DNA of 64,000 bases from AWTP1-13 sp963775835 (GTDB taxonomy: Bacteria > Pseudomonadota > Alphaproteobacteria > Rhizobiales > Hyphomicrobiaceae). This document shows positions 37,584 through 47,011 of this stretch, in pieces. Position numbers and translations under genes: made by a program. Each line of letters begins with the position of its first letter. Positions within the stretch are counted from its first letter, which is position 1. The notes beneath the pieces are model-generated. The model ran no database searches, was not told the origin of the DNA, and saw nothing but the letters and a program-made list of their open reading frames with translations. The stretch lies in contig CAVZKV010000027.1 of the NCBI GenBank assembly GCA_963775835.1, positions 182,231 through 246,230 on the forward strand. Reading direction: 5' to 3'.

Positions 37584-38606
37584 ATGCAGGGGACCTCAAT
37601 GCCTCGGCGTCTCGCCACGCGGTGCCGCCGCGCCGCCGTTATTGCGACCGTGATGGCAACGCTCGTTGCAGCCTTGGGCCCGCCACGGGTAAGCTTTGCC
37701 GCCGGCGCTGACGCCTATCCCAGCCAAAACGTCAAGTTCGTGGTGGCCTTTCCCGCCGGCGGACCAACCGATGCCCTGGCCCGCATTCTTGGCCAGCGCC
37801 TGAGCGAAAAATGGGGGCAAGGCATCGTCATCGAAAATCGCGGCGGTGCCGGCGGCAATATCGCGGCGCGCCAGATCGCCAAAGCCGAACCCAACGGCTA
37901 CGCCATCCTGGTCACCACCAGCGCTTTTGCCGTCAATCCGAGTTTGACGGCCAACGCCGGCTACGCCCCGGAGAGCGAATTCAAAACCGCCATCATTGCC
38001 GCCACCACTCCCAACATCATCGTTGCCAGCAAGACGCTGCCAGCCTCAACGCTCAAGGAGCTCATCGACGCGGCAAAAATCGAGAAGTTTACCTACGGCA
38101 TGCCTGGACCGGGCACCACGCCACATCTATCCGCCGAAAGGATTTTCAGGTCGCTGGCGGGCGTCGACATGCCACCCGTGCCGTTCACGGGCGCCGCTCC
38201 CCTCCTCAACGCGCTTCTGGGTGGGCACATCCCCGTGGCCTCGCTCGCCATGCCGCCGGCGATTGCCCTCATCAAAAGCGGTGAGATCAAAGCCCTGGCT
38301 GTGCTCAGCGACAAACGCGTGCCGAGCCTGCCGCAGGTACCGACCGCCATCGAGCAGGGCTATGGGGACAGCGAAGAATCCACCTGGATCGGACTGTTTG
38401 TGCCGGCGGCGACGCCGGCCGCCGTCATCAATAAGCTCAACGGCGACGCCAATGCCGTTCTCACCGAGACCGCCATTGGCGAACGGCTCGAGCAGCTGGG
38501 TATGGTGCCCGTCGGCGGTTCGCCCGACAGCTCGGAGGCCTATGTGCGCTCGGAAATCAAAAAGTGGGGCGAGGTCGTGCGCAGCCTCGGCGTGAAAGCG
38601 GAATGA
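37584..38606 (+). CDS. Bug/TctC-family periplasmic solute-binding protein, divergent from the glucarate operon
   Basis: A 340-residue product. The ATG at 37584 has GAGGAACTTCG upstream. A long signal peptide (AAVIATVMATLVAALGPPRV) ends near SFAAG. Bug features: YPSQNVKFVVAFPAGGPTDA, IVIENRGGAGGNIAARQIAK, NGYAILVTTSAF, ALLGGHIPVASLAMPPAI and VPTAIEQGYGD. Divergence from kdgD-gudD with a 175-bp shared promoter region suggests a role in binding aldarate or a related dicarboxylate. No TctAB genes are adjacent. Confidence 0.93.
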   Translation: MQGTSMPRRLATRCRRAAVIATVMATLVAALGPPRVSFAAGADAYPSQNVKFVVAFPAGGPTDALARILGQRLSEKWGQGIVIENRGGAGGNIAARQIAKAEPNGYAILVTTSAFAVNPSLTANAGYAPESEFKTAIIAATTPNIIVASKTLPASTLKELIDAAKIEKFTYGMPGPGTTPHLSAERIFRSLAGVDMPPVPFTGAAPLLNALLGGHIPVASLAMPPAIALIKSGEIKALAVLSDKRVPSLPQVPTAIEQGYGDSEESTWIGLFVPAATPAAVINKLNGDANAVLTETAIGERLEQLGMVPVGGSPDSSEAYVRSEIKKWGEVVRSLGVKAE

Positions 38607-38697
38607 GTGTTTAAAAAAATGCGACGGCTGTGCCGCAAATGGCTCGCAGCGAAGCCCGGCGCCCTCTGGCCGACACGCCTCGGTTGGGAAGCAGTCC

Positions 38698-39336
38698 ATG
38701 ACCGCGCAAGAGCTGCTGTCTGAGACCTGGCGGCGACTGGCCGCACGCCAAGGTGCGCACGCTTCGAGCGCCGAGGCCGTGCTCGATGAGCTGATCGGCG
38801 CCTACTTGCAGCCTGCACGTCAATATCACACGCTCGACCACATCGCCGCGCTCTTGCGCCAACTCGAGCAGCACAAAGCTGGCGTCATCGATCACGACGC
38901 CGTGGCGCTGGCCATCCTCTTTCACGACCTCGTCTACGACCCGCAACGCCACGACAACGAGGCGCAAAGCGCCGCCGTGGCGCGGCAGCGCTTGACGTCG
39001 CTCGGCTTTCGCGCTGCCGGCGTCGACAAGATCGTTTCCTACATCGAGGCAACCCAACACGGTCCGGAGGTTGAGATCACAGATCCCGATCTAGCGCTGC
39101 TTCTCGACCTCGACCTGTCGACGCTGGCGGCAGCGTCCGACGCCTACCGGCTCTACGCCAGCGCCATTCGCCGCGAGTATCGTCACGTGCCCGACGCGCT
39201 CTATCGCAGCGGGCGCCGGCAAATTCTCGACGGCTTCTTGGCACGGAAGCGGATTTACCGCACCGAGCGGTTGCATGCGCTTTGGGAGGCGCGCGCGCGA
39301 GCCAATATTAGCGAGGAGATTGCAGGGTTGCGTTAA
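38698..39336 (+). CDS. HD-domain metal-dependent phosphohydrolase-like protein
   Basis: A 212-residue protein with a degenerate HD fold: YHTLDHIAALLRQLEQHKAG (H-x4-H), LAILFHDLVYDPQRHDNEAQ (the HD pair plus a downstream His), and LLLDLDLSTLAAASDAYRLY. This matches the COG4339 predicted metal-dependent HD hydrolases, whose substrates are unknown. Similar proteins are about 200-220 residues, so it is complete. Ribosome-binding site is weak; it lies 91 bp after the Bug gene. Confidence 0.87.
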   Translation: MTAQELLSETWRRLAARQGAHASSAEAVLDELIGAYLQPARQYHTLDHIAALLRQLEQHKAGVIDHDAVALAILFHDLVYDPQRHDNEAQSAAVARQRLTSLGFRAAGVDKIVSYIEATQHGPEVEITDPDLALLLDLDLSTLAAASDAYRLYASAIRREYRHVPDALYRSGRRQILDGFLARKRIYRTERLHALWEARARANISEEIAGLR

Positions 39337-39519
39337 AACGGCACGTAACGGTCAAGCCAGCGCCCGAAACACGTGCCGCCGCAATACCAGCGCTTAATTT
39401 TGCGCCATACTCATTTGTCCGTGCACGAATTACATATCAACTATGCCATGCAAATAAATTGCATCGACATAGCATTATCGATAAAAGACGTAAGTCAACA
39501 GTATTCACGAGTAGGAACG

Positions 39520-39864
39520 ATGGCACGGCCCAATGGTAAGCTTTCCGAAAAGCAGGTATCTGCATGGTTTTCGGAGATGGACTTCGATAAGCAGAGCGCA
39601 TTCCTTGGCTCCCTCAATCAAACCCACGACAGCGCGAAGCAGGTGAAGATCGATGCGCTGCGTCAACAGCTCGCGGAATTGGAAACGGGTCGGGGCCGGG
39701 CCAGCGGCAAGCGTGCCCGCAAGAGCGTGCGCCGGAAACGCGCCGCGGCGGTGAAATACCGCGACCCCAAAACCGGCGATACCTGGTCGGGCCGCGGCCG
39801 CATGGCGCGATGGCTGGCCGACAAAGTCTCCGCGGGCGAAAAAGCCGACAAATACCTGGTCTAG
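39520..39864 (+). CDS. H-NS/HvrA-family nucleoid-associated protein
   Basis: A 114-residue protein from ATG 39520 with AGGAACG before it. Residues about 5-55 are the helical oligomerisation part (FSEMDFDKQSAFLGSLNQTH; IDALRQQLAELETGRGRAS), followed by a basic linker (KRARKSVRRKRAAA). The C-terminal DNA-binding motif is KYRDPKTGDTWSGRGRMARW, the H-NS signature. Such proteins silence AT-rich foreign DNA. The 5' flank 39370-39510 is markedly AT-rich, consistent with autoregulation. The decayed island starts about 6 kb downstream. Confidence 0.92.
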   Translation: MARPNGKLSEKQVSAWFSEMDFDKQSAFLGSLNQTHDSAKQVKIDALRQQLAELETGRGRASGKRARKSVRRKRAAAVKYRDPKTGDTWSGRGRMARWLADKVSAGEKADKYLV

Positions 39865-39887
39865 ACGCCGGTTTTAAAGTTACACAC

Positions 39888-40003
39888 AGCCCGAGGGTGA
39901 CAACGGCGAACGCCTGGGCTAGGATGCCGCTCGTGTGTTCTCCCACACGTTGCGGTGCAGGATAGAAAGGGGCCGCTCCCTCCGAGGCGGCCCTTTTCTT
40001 TTG
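39888..40003 (+). ncRNA. candidate structured RNA (or 3' UTR) with three consecutive stem-loops
   Basis: Stem 1 pairs AGCCC-(G)-AGG (39888-39896) with CCTGGGCT (39913-39920). Stem 2 pairs CCGC plus CGTGTG (39927-39937) with CACACG plus GCGG (39944-39955) around loop TTCTCC. Stem 3 is the terminator at 39966-40002. All are plus-strand and lie 24 bp after the hns stop. This could be an independent small RNA or a processed hns 3' UTR. No known RNA family was recognised. Confidence 0.45.
39966..40002 (+). terminator. Rho-independent terminator
   Basis: AAAGGGGCCGC (39966-39976) pairs with GCGGCCCTTTT (39987-39997) around TCCCTCCGAG, followed by CTTTTG. A GC-rich stem flanked by A and T runs makes it one of the best terminators in the window. 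Confidence 0.85.
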
Positions 40004-40172
40004 CCGCCATGAGGTGCCGCCCTTGAGGCCTCGCGCGCCAAGGGTCGATCGGCTAACGTGTCGGCACGCGCCGCGGCTCGGCCGGCATTGCCTCGGGCCC
40101 GCCTGGCGCTCAGGCCGAGCCTGGCCTTGATCCGGCCCTGATCGGATGGGGCGACGCCGAGGAGCCAAGCCC

Positions 40173-41495
40173 ATGCTGCGGGATGCCCACCGACACGATC
40201 TGTCCGGGGCCACGCGCGAGGCGGTTGGCGCCTTCGATGCCGCCGTGCGCGCGTTCACCCTGGTTTATGGCGACACGCTTGGCCTTTATGACGCCGCCCG
40301 CGCCGCCGCGCCCTGCTTCGTCATGGCCCACCTCGGCAAAGCCTGGGTGCTATGCCTCGCCAGCGATCCCCTCCTGGCGCAAGAGGCGCACAGCGTGCTT
40401 GCGACGGCCCGCGCCCTGCCCCGCAACGAGCGCGAGAGTGCCCATCTCGCCGCCCTGTCGCACGCGGTTGCCGGCCATCGCGCCGCGGCGGTGACCATCC
40501 TCGACCGGCATCTCATGGCCTATCCCTTCGATCTTATCGCGCATATGGCCGCGCTGCAGATGGATGGACACTTGGGGCGTTTTCCCTTGGCGCGCCCGCG
40601 CACGGCGCGGGCGCTACCGCGCTGGTCCAAGGCGCAGGCAAACTACGGGATCTTGCTGTCGTTTTACGCTTTTGGCCTGGAGGAAGCGGGCGACTATACC
40701 CAAGCCGAAGAGGTTGGGCGCGCCGCCGCCGAGCTCGAACCGTTTGGCTACTGGCCGCATCACTGCGTCTCGCACGTGCTGGAGATGACGGGCCGGCCGC
40801 AGATGGGGATCGACTGGATGCTGGCGCGCCAACCGTTCTGGTCGGCGAAGGAAAACAACAATCGCGTGCATATCTGGTGGCACAAGGCGCTCTTTCACGT
40901 CGAGCTCGGCCAATACGCGGCGGCGCTCGAGATCTATGACGGGCCCATTCTAGCGGCAATGCGGCCCGCCAGCCTATCCATCTGCAATGCCACCTCGTTG
41001 CTGTGGCGCTTGGAGATGCTGGGCTGCGATGTCGGCCCGCGCTGGCAACGGCTCGTCGCCCAGTGGCAAGGCCATGCCAACGGCCAGCTCTACGTGTTCT
41101 GCGATATTCATGCCGCCATGGCGGAACTACGGGCCGGTGAGATGGAGGCCTTAAAGCGTCGGCTGGCGGCAATGCGTGAAACCGCCGCTGGTCACTGCGA
41201 AGCGGCCCCGCTTTATCGCGACATTGGCCTGCCCCTGGTCGAGGCGCTTGCCGCCTTCCACCACGGGGCCTACGCCCAGGCGGTGGAACGCCTGCTGCCG
41301 GCGCGCTTTGAACTTTGGAAAATGGGTGGCAGTCAAGCGCAACGGGACGTGATCGACTGGACCCTCGCGGAGGCCGCGACGCGGGCGCAATTGCGCGATG
41401 TTGCCCTGTCGTTGGCGCACGAGCGCCTGGGCACCCGGCCGCAGAGCGCGCCAAACCGCCGCCTTCTGGCGCAAGCGCAAGCAATATCCGCTTGA
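40173..41495 (+). CDS. tetratricopeptide-repeat protein of the TTC38 type
   Basis: A 440-residue soluble helical-repeat protein from ATG 40173, after GAGGAG at 8 nt. The segment WPHHCVSHVLEMTGRPQMGI and then NRVHIWWHKALFHVELGQYA with ALEIYDGPI is characteristic of the tetratricopeptide repeat protein 38 family. Repeats with A-xx-LG-x-AW and the A-xx-A-x-L spacing cover most of the length. Bacterial members have unknown function. It is alone between two terminator-like regions. Confidence 0.82.
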   Translation: MLRDAHRHDLSGATREAVGAFDAAVRAFTLVYGDTLGLYDAARAAAPCFVMAHLGKAWVLCLASDPLLAQEAHSVLATARALPRNERESAHLAALSHAVAGHRAAAVTILDRHLMAYPFDLIAHMAALQMDGHLGRFPLARPRTARALPRWSKAQANYGILLSFYAFGLEEAGDYTQAEEVGRAAAELEPFGYWPHHCVSHVLEMTGRPQMGIDWMLARQPFWSAKENNNRVHIWWHKALFHVELGQYAAALEIYDGPILAAMRPASLSICNATSLLWRLEMLGCDVGPRWQRLVAQWQGHANGQLYVFCDIHAAMAELRAGEMEALKRRLAAMRETAAGHCEAAPLYRDIGLPLVEALAAFHHGAYAQAVERLLPARFELWKMGGSQAQRDVIDWTLAEAATRAQLRDVALSLAHERLGTRPQSAPNRRLLAQAQAISA

Positions 41496-42399
41496 AGCCG
41501 ATGGGATAGGGAGCGGTCGCGTCGATCACCCCCGTGTCTCGCAAAGCAGCCGCCGCCGACAGCATCACCTCGTCGCCTATCCGTGTCGAGCCGCAAGGCA
41601 CTCCTTAAACGCGGCGCGCGACCCCTTGTGAAAGAAAGAGGGCAAAGCCGCAGGCGCGGCTCGGCGTCCCGCTTTGGCCGCAGCCGCGCCCTAGGCCGCG
41701 CGGCCGAGGCGCCGCGCATTCCCTTTCTCAGATAGAAAATTAATGTCGTTGCGCAACGCGCTCCTGCGACACAAATCGTGGACTTCTGCGAACGTTGAGC
41801 AAAAACCCTCTTTTTTGCGTCGAGCTGCCGACGGCGGGCATTTTTATCGTATGCTGGGGATGGAGCTGGCGCTCAGCCTGCGCGTCTTGACCACCACCCC
41901 GCACCGCGGTTGAGGCTGCGGCGGCCACACGTCAGCTCCCAATTTATTAGCGCATTTGAACTGGAGGGCTGCGTCCATGGCGCGGCCCTCTTCTTATGGC
42001 CGAGCAACAGGCCTGTTATGGCTGATCGGACCGCCTTTTGCGTTTTTTCTTGTGCGCAAAAGAGCGCGGAGCGCCTGAAGGGAAATCCCTTGGATTCATC
42101 GACCCAGGCCTACGCGACGGCTGGCGCGCCAGCAAAGACCTCTATCGTCACGCCCCCCGCGTCTGTTGCGTTTAGCGTGTCTTATCAACAACATGGTCCG
42201 CCCACGTCGCGTGCCTGAGTCCGGTGCACTGGACAGGGCAGGGTTTAGTGTTAATCATACCCTCTTCGATTGCAGACGGATCATTCGATCACGCATGAGA
42301 GCGAGGAGGTGGGTCGCCCACTAGGCCAGCCCAACAAATCAGACGACGGAATGCCTCGGCAGGGTGCAGTTTTGAGTAGCGTCGGGGGAGTAGATGCGT
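41496..42399. other. about 900-bp region without a supported gene, with a terminator-like hairpin at 41964-41990
   Basis: GAGGGCTGCG (41964-41973) pairs with CGCGGCCCTC (41981-41990, one G-T pair) and is followed by TTCTTAT. Upstream, 41740-41960 is AT-richer than its surroundings and may host a small RNA or the decayed 5' part of a gene. No open frame has both a ribosome-binding site and protein-like composition. The porin promoter should lie near 42200-42380. Confidence 0.45.
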
Positions 42400-43709
42400 A
42401 TGGCGGTTGCAGTGGCGCGGGGTGCGCTTGCACTGTGTTTTTGTGCAGTCGTGGTGGGGGCGGGAGCCCAATTGAACTCGGCACGGGGCGAAGGTTTGCC
42501 GACGCCCTGTTGCGATGACCTTGAGGAGCGCCTGGCGGAACTCGAGGCCACATCGGTGCGCAGCGGCTTCAGCAAACTGTCCTTTCGTCTTTACGGCCAA
42601 GTCAACAGCGCCCTTTTGCTGTGGAAGGACGGGTTCGAACTCCAGCGACCATGTGGTCGACAATCATACCTCCTCCAGCCGCCTCGGTTTTGTCGGTCAA
42701 GCCACCATCAAACCGGGCCTAACGGCCAGCTATCGCCTGGAAATCGAGGCTGCTTTTCCGTCTTCAGACGAAATCTTCAACGCGCCGGGTGGCCACACAG
42801 GTATTCCCGCAGGATCCAATCAGCTTCGTGTCCGCCAGAATTATTGGACGCTGGCCAGCAAGGGTGTCGGCGGCCTTTCGGTCGGCTATCAGTCGCCGGC
42901 GACGGACGATGTGACGATCATCAATCTGGGAAGCCAGATGAATGACGCCCCCGTGCATTACAACAACGCCTTTCGCATTCGTCTGGATTTGGCCAAGCCC
43001 GCGATTATCACCGCCCTGACCTGGGGCCAAATCGCCCATAACGTGGATTCGCTGCGCGGCAATTTCGTTCGCTACGATACGCCCATCATCAACGGCTTTC
43101 TTTTATCTGCGGCGGTGAATGAGGACATCTGGGATGTGGCGCTCCGCTATCAGAAGGACGCCAATGCCTTTCGTTTCGCCGGTGGCATCGGCTACATGAA
43201 CGATGCGAGCAGTGACTTTGAGGACGTGCGCGGATCGGCGTCTCTGATCCACGATCCAACCGGGCTTTATGCCTCGGTTGCCGGCGGCGCGCGCAACGCC
43301 CGGCATTCCGTAGCCGGACCCGATCATCCCGCCCATTTCTACGATGCCCAACTGGGTATCAGCAAACAGTGGGTAACGTTCGGAAAAACCACGCTTTATG
43401 CGGACTATGGGCTATACAAGGATTTCAACGTTTACGAACCCTTGAGCGTCAATCCCGACACCGGCCTGCCCGTGGTCTGGGGAACCTTGACCAGTACCGA
43501 AGTGCGCCGCTGGGGTTTTGGCGTCGAACAGGGATTTGATGCGGCTGCAACCGTCCTCTACGCCCAGGCGCACTTTTATGATCCTAAAATTGTCGGATAT
43601 CCGTGCGACTTTATAAAATCGAATGTGTGCGGAGGTGATCCGGCGAACACCACCAGCCTGCCGGCGGGGTCGTGGCAAGGCTTTGTCTTGTGCGCGCATT
43701 CAATTTTGA
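42400..43709 (+). pseudogene. outer-membrane porin, frame broken near 42631 and near 43690
   Basis: The N-terminal frame has a signal peptide (AVAVARGALALCFCAVVVGA) and then FSKLSFRLYGQVNSALLLWK, a typical first porin strand after a short coiled stretch (DDLEERLAELEATS). A second frame continues SDHVVDNHTSSSRLGFVGQA and long alternating beta strands to 43690. Deleting one G at 42631-42633 restores KDGSNSSDHVVDN. A third frame ends ARIQF at TGA 43707-43709, giving the C-terminal Phe that outer-membrane barrels need. The intact protein would be about 435 residues, a general alphaproteobacterial porin. Confidence 0.82.
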
Positions 43710-43766
43710 TGGAGGTCCGGGCCCGCTCGCGGCCACGCGAGGGCGCCAAGCGAATGATGACGAGCG

Positions 43767-46082
43767 ATGCCCAGGTCTGAGCACGTCAGTAAACTGAAGG
43801 AGGGCGCCCGGGCCTGGAACGCCTGGCGGCGCGAAAACCCACGCGCCGAGCCCCAGCTCGGCGATCTCAATCTGCCCGTCGGCCACCGGCAATTCGGCGT
43901 CGCGCAGGGCGGACCCATCGATCTCAGCCAAGCCGATCTCTCCCGCGCGGCCCTGGAGCACGCGACACTGATCGGCGCCGACCTGACGGGCGCCTATCTG
44001 CTGCAAGCAAACCTGGCGCACGCCCGCCTGACGGGGGCCAATCTCAGCGGCGCCAACTTGAGCGACGCGCGCCTCGACCACGCCGATCTCAAGGAGGCGC
44101 GGCTCACCGAGGCGACGCTGTGCGGAGCGAGCCTCAAGGGCGCCCGCAATCTGACGCAGGCGCAGATTGATCAAGCCTACGGCGATGAAGACACGCGCCT
44201 GCCCGCCGGGCTCGCGCTGCCGGCCCGGTGGCGCAAAGACACAACCCTTCGCTCCAACCAACTCGCACGCCGGCTCACCTCCAACCCTGATGGACGCAAG
44301 GTCGATCCCTACGCCGTGCTCGGGGTCCCCCGCGGCGCTTCGCTGCCGGAAATCCGCGCCGCCTATCTGAAACTAGTCAAAGAGCTCCATCCCGATGGAC
44401 GCGAGCTCGATCCAATGGCCGGCGAACTGTTGAAGGCCGTCAACAAGGCCTATCAGGACTTGAGGGCGCGCGCGCGTCAGCCGGCGCCGCAACCGCCACA
44501 CCGGCGCTGGTTTGCCCGCCCCGGCGCCTTTTTTGTCGTCAGCTTTCTTGGCTCCAGCCTCACCCTGCTCGTCCTGGTCGGCGGCCTTTACTATGCGGGC
44601 CTCTTCGACGCCGACGGCGGCCAACAAAGGCTGGCGGCGGAGAGCCGGCAGCACGGCGCGAGCGGCCAGCCGCACGGCGCGCCGGCGCCCGCCGAGGCAG
44701 TGGCGAAGCCGGACCCGGCCCAACTCGCAGCGGCCCGCGTGGCCGCTGATGATGCGGCCTTCCTCGAGGCCGAGCGCGAAGCCACCAGCGCCTCGTTCCA
44801 CCGCTATCTCGGCCGCTACAGCGCCGGCCGCCATGCGCGACAAGCAGCCGCCGCCCTGCCGGCCGTGGTCAACACCGAAATCGCGCTTGGGCAAGGCCTC
44901 GAGGGGCAAACCCGCACGACGGTTGAGACCGCGCGCTCGGCGCTGCGACACTATCTTGATATCTATCCCGACGGGCGCCTCGCACCCGAGGTCGAGGGCA
45001 AACTGAGCGGGATCGCTGCGGCGGAGGCCGCGCGCTTCGCCGAGCATGAGGCCTGGGCCGAGGCCGAACGGCTGGGCACGCCTGAGGGGTTGCGTCGCTA
45101 TCTCACGGCCTATCCGCGCGGGGAGAATGCCGCCTACGCCACCAAGGCGCTTGCCGCCCTCGAGGCCAGCGAAGCGCGACGGGCGGCGGATCAGGCGGCT
45201 TGGAGCGATGCGTCGCGGGAGGGCAGCAAGGCTGGGTTGCGTCGCTATCTCGCCGTCTATCCCGACGGGGATCAAGCGGCCCACGCGCGCACGGCGATCG
45301 CGGCCATCGAGGCGAGCGAAGCGCGCCTCAAAGCCGATCGCGCCGCCTGGGCCAAGGCCAGCCAGGACGGCAGTAAGCCAGCCCTGACGCGCTACCTTTC
45401 CGCCCATCCCGATGGGGATCATGCCGCAACCGCGCGGCAAGCGATCGCCGCCATCGAGGCCAACGAAGCGCGCCAAAGGGCCGAGGCCGCCGCTTGGGCC
45501 AAGGCGGAGCAAGAGGGAAGCAAAGCCGCCTTCAATCACTATCTCGCGGCCTATCCCGAAGGCGCGCATGTGGCCGCGGCGCGCCAAACGGTACGTGCGC
45601 TGGAGGCAAGCGAAGCACGCCACGCGAGCGAACGCGTCGCCCTTGCGCAAGACCTCGCGCCGGAGGCCGCGAGCGACCCAGCGCAGGCGAGCGAGCCGGC
45701 GCCCGAGCAAGACCCCCTGAGCGGGCCGCAAAAGATGGCGCCGACACCCGCGACCAGCCCCCAGTCAGCGCAAGAGGAACACCTGCGCGACGATGCCAAT
45801 TGGCTCAAAGCCCAGCGGCGCAATAGCAAGGCCGCCTACGCGGCATATTTGCTGACCCATCCCCACGGCCGTCATATCAAGGAGGCCCGCGCGAGCCTTG
45901 CCGAGTTGCAGGCGCCGCCGGCAAAACTGCGGCCCGCCGCCGGCGGCAAAGGCTTTAAGCAGATCACCCAAGCCTTCGGCGCAGGGCCAGGGCCGGGTCA
46001 AGGGGATGCACCCGCCAGCCAAAAGTGGCAATCGGCCGATGAACCCTTCATCGGCGCGGACGGGCGCATTCGCCAGCGCTAG
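43767..46082 (+). CDS. pentapeptide-repeat / J-domain / membrane / 49-residue-repeat protein
   Basis: A 771-residue protein with an unusual architecture. Residues about 50-125 are pentapeptide repeats of the A(D/N)Lxx form (ADLTGAYLLQANLAHARLTG). Residues about 178-235 are a J domain with an intact HPD tripeptide (YAVLGVPRGASLPEIRAAYL; ELHPDGRE), which in DnaJ proteins stimulates DnaK. A membrane helix spans about 252-277 (FFVVSFLGSSLTLLVLVGGL). The remainder is probably periplasmic and holds four 49-residue repeats at 427-622, plus degenerate copies near 325-365 and 675-713. The repeat core is AAW-x2-A-(7)-A-x-x-x-YL-x-x-YP-x-G. It starts 57 bp after the porin stop. Function unknown; a membrane-anchored DnaK recruiter is one reading. 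Confidence 0.88.
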   Translation: MPRSEHVSKLKEGARAWNAWRRENPRAEPQLGDLNLPVGHRQFGVAQGGPIDLSQADLSRAALEHATLIGADLTGAYLLQANLAHARLTGANLSGANLSDARLDHADLKEARLTEATLCGASLKGARNLTQAQIDQAYGDEDTRLPAGLALPARWRKDTTLRSNQLARRLTSNPDGRKVDPYAVLGVPRGASLPEIRAAYLKLVKELHPDGRELDPMAGELLKAVNKAYQDLRARARQPAPQPPHRRWFARPGAFFVVSFLGSSLTLLVLVGGLYYAGLFDADGGQQRLAAESRQHGASGQPHGAPAPAEAVAKPDPAQLAAARVAADDAAFLEAEREATSASFHRYLGRYSAGRHARQAAAALPAVVNTEIALGQGLEGQTRTTVETARSALRHYLDIYPDGRLAPEVEGKLSGIAAAEAARFAEHEAWAEAERLGTPEGLRRYLTAYPRGENAAYATKALAALEASEARRAADQAAWSDASREGSKAGLRRYLAVYPDGDQAAHARTAIAAIEASEARLKADRAAWAKASQDGSKPALTRYLSAHPDGDHAATARQAIAAIEANEARQRAEAAAWAKAEQEGSKAAFNHYLAAYPEGAHVAAARQTVRALEASEARHASERVALAQDLAPEAASDPAQASEPAPEQDPLSGPQKMAPTPATSPQSAQEEHLRDDANWLKAQRRNSKAAYAAYLLTHPHGRHIKEARASLAELQAPPAKLRPAAGGKGFKQITQAFGAGPGPGQGDAPASQKWQSADEPFIGADGRIRQR
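45045..45632. repeat. four tandem 147-bp coding repeats
   Basis: Residues 427-622 of the J-domain protein consist of four 49-residue units (starting EHEAW, QAAWS, RAAWA, AAAWA). Each carries the GS-x-x-x-x-x-x-YL block, P-x-G and an EA-x-EAR end. DNA identity between units is high but not exact. Confidence 0.85.
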
Positions 46083-46345
46083 CGCTCGGCGACGTGCGGC
46101 CTCTCCACGTGATTGCCAATCATGCGCGAACACCGCTCAGGTATTCAAATTTTGGGAAGGATTGAGGACAAGGTGCTTACTCTTGGTGACTCAATGAGAG
46201 GCTTCGGGCTTGAGTTCACCATGCCACCCGATGGAAGGTTGCTTGGAGAGCGGTTTATGTCTCGCGCGCGTGCGCGCGTACTGTGTGGACGGATTTTTGC
46301 TCTCGCGCACTGGGCTCGCTGTCTGTCGGCCAACGTGCGGCGAAC

Positions 46346-47011
46346 TTAGACGTCCTGGCCTCTATGAGCCGCAGCAATGGCCTTGCTCAGGAGCGCGAGG
46401 TCTAACCCTATCGACCAATTGCGCACATAGTGGAGGTCGAGCGCAATTTCTGTCTGCAGATCGCTCAGAGGTGGGTTGTAGCTTTGCAAGATGCTGGTCA
46501 AACCCGGTTTTGCGAACAAGCACTCTGGTGCCTGCGCAAAGTAGTCGTTGAATTCGGCCGGAGCGCGGGGCCGCGGTCCGATCAGGCTCATGTCCCCGCG
46601 TATGACGTTGAACAATTGCGGTAGCTTATCCAAACTTGAAGCGCGGAAAGATTCCGCAACACGGTTGGCCCAACGAGTGGTCTTCGGGTTCGCAACTGGA
46701 AGGCGGAACCTGTAGCCAACGAAGGTCGTGCCGCCCTGACCAATCAACCTTTCGGAGACAATAAGGGATCCATCCGTTAACAGGCGGATGACAACGGCTG
46801 CCGCAAGCATGAGCGGCATCAGCAATAGGAGCGCCACGACAGCCATTGCTACGTCGAAGGCTCTTTTCCACGGTTCGCCGACGGGCGAAAACTGTGAATG
46901 TCTTTCAACGACCCGGGTTGCTGATTCCAGCCGCAGTCTTGCAAGCGATTCCTGCATCGAAGCTTGCGCGAACCGCCAGTTCGCGCCCCCCACACACTCT
47001 TCACGTGCCAA
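46346..47011 (-). CDS. bacterial sugar transferase (WcaJ/exopolysaccharide priming type)
   Basis: A 221-residue polyisoprenyl-phosphate sugar transferase. KRAFDVAMAVVALLLLMPLM is the membrane hairpin region. VSERLIGQGGTTFVGYRFRL and ASSLDKLPQLFNVIRGDMSL with IGPRP are the family signature. It transfers the first sugar phosphate to undecaprenyl phosphate. The frame opens with TTG at 47011; ATG at 46957 is an alternative and neither has a strong ribosome-binding site. No other polysaccharide genes are near, so it is a stray gene at the edge of the decayed island. Confidence 0.88.
   Translation of the reverse strand: MAREECVGGANWRFAQASMQESLARLRLESATRVVERHSQFSPVGEPWKRAFDVAMAVVALLLLMPLMLAAAVVIRLLTDGSLIVSERLIGQGGTTFVGYRFRLPVANPKTTRWANRVAESFRASSLDKLPQLFNVIRGDMSLIGPRPRAPAEFNDYFAQAPECLFAKPGLTSILQSYNPPLSDLQTEIALDLHYVRNWSIGLDLALLSKAIAAAHRGQDV

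Noticed and set aside
44373..45731. 452-codon minus-strand open frame
   Set aside because: Antisense to the J-domain repeat protein; its regularity only mirrors the coding repeats on the other strand.
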